DNA of 14,939 nucleotides, taken from contig NZCU01000009.1 in NCBI GenBank assembly GCA_002688395.1, positions 1 to 14,939 on the forward strand, given 5' to 3'. Shown in pieces: positions 13,863 to 14,939 of the stretch (its first letter is position 1; the number at the start of each line of letters is the position of its first letter). The DNA is from Nanobdellota archaeon. Its GTDB lineage: Archaea > Nanobdellota > Nanobdellia > SCGC-AAA011-G17 > ARS1403. The notes beneath the pieces were generated by a model, which saw nothing but the letters and a program-made list of their open reading frames with translations, was not told the DNA's origin and did no database searches. The position numbers and the translations under genes are program-made.

Positions 13863-14939
13863 ATGAAAGCATTATTTTTAATAAAAGAATTAGCATTCCA
13901 TGAACCACTAGGTTTAATGGCAATGTCAGCATTCTTAAAACAACTAGGTGTAGATTGTAAAGCCTTTATTACTTCAGAAGAAAAAAATTTAATGGAGAAA
14001 ATTAAAAAATATAATCCTGATTTAATCCTATTCTCAGCCACTACTGGTATTCACAAATTTTATCTAGAATTATGTAGACAGATAAAAAAAGAAATGAAAT
14101 TTATTTCTATTTTTGGAGGCTCCCACCCAACTTTTTATCCAGATTTTATAGAAGAAAAAGGTGTAGATATTGTTGTAAGAGGAGAAGTAGAAGAAGTCCT
14201 ACCAGACTTTATTAAAAATCTAAAAAGTAGAAAAAGCATAGAAAAAACTCCTGGATTTTGGGTTAAAAATAAAGACAACAAAATATTTAGAAATGAAATA
14301 AAAAGTTATCCTCAAGACTTAGATAAATTACCTTTCCCAGATAGAACATTATTGAAAGATTATGAATATCTCTTACCAAAAGGAGAAAAGTTTTTTATTT
14401 CTAACAGAGGATGTCCTTATGAATGCACATATTGTTTTAATTCATTTAATAAAAAACTTGCAAAAGGAAATTATGTAAGATGGAGAAGTCCTCAAAATGT
14501 TATAAAAGAAATAAAAGAAGTTCAAAAGAGTTACAACATAGAAAAAATTAATTTCCAAGATGATATATTCATTACAAATAAAGTATGGTTAAAAGAATTT
14601 CTAAAACTCTATAGGGAAGAAATAAACTTACCATTCTATTGTCATATCCGTCCTGACTTAGCAACTGAAGAAGTAGTCAAAGATTTAAAAGACTCAAATT
14701 GTTATTGTGCAGTCTTCGGATTAGAATCTGGCAATGATTACATAAGAAACACAGTCTTAAAGAGAAATATGTCTAAAAGAGATATTGTAAACGCATCCGC
14801 TTTACTTAGAAAATATAAAGTAAATTTCACAACACAAACAATGATGTGCCTACCAGATGAAACTATAGACATGGTTTTTGAAACTATAAAATTATCTGCA
14901 AAATGTAAACCAAATTACATAAATCTATATTTCTTCCAA
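13863..14939 (+). CDS. B12-binding-domain radical SAM protein (3' end outside window)
   Basis: Radical SAM enzyme of the BchE-like class, 359 residues seen and still open at the last base. Residues 1-125 form a Rossmann-like cobalamin-binding domain: KELAFHEPLGLMAMSAFLKQLG, DLILFSATTG, FGGSHPTFYPDF at about 101-112 and VRGEVEEVLPDF. The classic DxHxxG histidine motif is not seen, as in many relatives. FPDRTLLKDYEYL leads to SNRGCPYECTYCFN, giving the cluster cysteines C184, C188 and C191. INFQDDIF, FGLESGNDYIRN and LKRNMSKRDIVNAS match the barrel of this class, which performs methylations and ring or bond rearrangements. Its substrate is unknown. It may modify a sugar or lipid of the glycan, or belong to a next operon beyond the window. 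It is divergent from the GT4 gene. Confidence 0.85.
   Translation, partial: MKALFLIKELAFHEPLGLMAMSAFLKQLGVDCKAFITSEEKNLMEKIKKYNPDLILFSATTGIHKFYLELCRQIKKEMKFISIFGGSHPTFYPDFIEEKGVDIVVRGEVEEVLPDFIKNLKSRKSIEKTPGFWVKNKDNKIFRNEIKSYPQDLDKLPFPDRTLLKDYEYLLPKGEKFFISNRGCPYECTYCFNSFNKKLAKGNYVRWRSPQNVIKEIKEVQKSYNIEKINFQDDIFITNKVWLKEFLKLYREEINLPFYCHIRPDLATEEVVKDLKDSNCYCAVFGLESGNDYIRNTVLKRNMSKRDIVNASALLRKYKVNFTTQTMMCLPDETIDMVFETIKLSAKCKPNYINLYFFQ

Noticed and set aside
13852..13866. ATG at 13852 as start or regulatory mini-ORF
   Set aside because: It stops after four codons in a different frame, and the TATA spacing fits the ATG at 13863. A leader peptide cannot be argued from this alone.
13835..14041. Minus-strand frame of 68 codons at the start of the B12 radical SAM gene
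   Set aside because: It is antisense to a well-matched coding region and its end overlaps that gene's promoter.
1..14939. CRISPR array, transposon, tRNA or rRNA
   Set aside because: No spaced repeats, terminal inverted repeats, transposase motifs or structured RNA gene were seen by eye on either strand.

Overview
The window is very A+T-rich and consists almost entirely of genes for building and exporting a cell-surface glycan. It is probably archaeal. Before several first genes of transcription units there is a purine-rich BRE plus a TATA-like box centred about 25-29 bases upstream of the ATG, with no Shine-Dalgarno sequence. That is the pattern of leaderless archaeal transcripts. Genes inside operons are instead joined by 4-base ATGA overlaps or carry a Shine-Dalgarno motif. 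Arginine is mostly AGA and all stops fit the standard code. Gene content, compactness and base composition would suit a DPANN-type archaeon (Woesearchaeota or Pacearchaeota-like), but no marker gene here proves the lineage.

Layout from left to right: a GT2 glycosyltransferase (+, 5-1057); a MOP-family flippase (-, 1054-2604); a dolichyl-phosphate-sugar-synthase-like GT2 with C-terminal membrane helices (+, 2660-3538), divergent from the flippase across a 55-base promoter; a minus-strand block read from 8662 down to 3540 (GT4, GT4, CDP-paratose-2-epimerase-like SDR, SPASM-type radical SAM protein, GT2); a plus-strand block (SAM methyltransferase 8772, GT39-like membrane glycosyltransferase 9554, a previously unlisted 41-residue membrane ORF 10980, second flippase 11143-12678); a GT4 (-, 12668-13756); and a B12-binding-type radical SAM protein (+, from 13863) cut off by the window end. 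No stretch over 300 bases lacks a gene. The longest gaps, about 106-109 bases, are divergent promoter regions.

Inferred teamwork: the epimerase, methyltransferase and radical SAM enzymes would make or modify sugars. The soluble GT2 and GT4 enzymes would assemble a lipid-linked oligosaccharide on the cytoplasmic face, and the two flippases would turn it over. The DPM-like GT2 would charge a polyprenyl phosphate with one sugar, which the GT39-like enzyme would use on the outer face. No initiating phosphoglycosyltransferase, polymerase, ligase or oligosaccharyltransferase is visible, so the pathway is incomplete here.

The best leads are the 41-residue membrane ORF with a near-perfect Shine-Dalgarno, the single TATA element that appears to serve two divergent genes, the two flippase paralogues, and the two radical SAM enzymes among the glycosyltransferases. 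I found no CRISPR array, insertion sequence, tRNA or rRNA.
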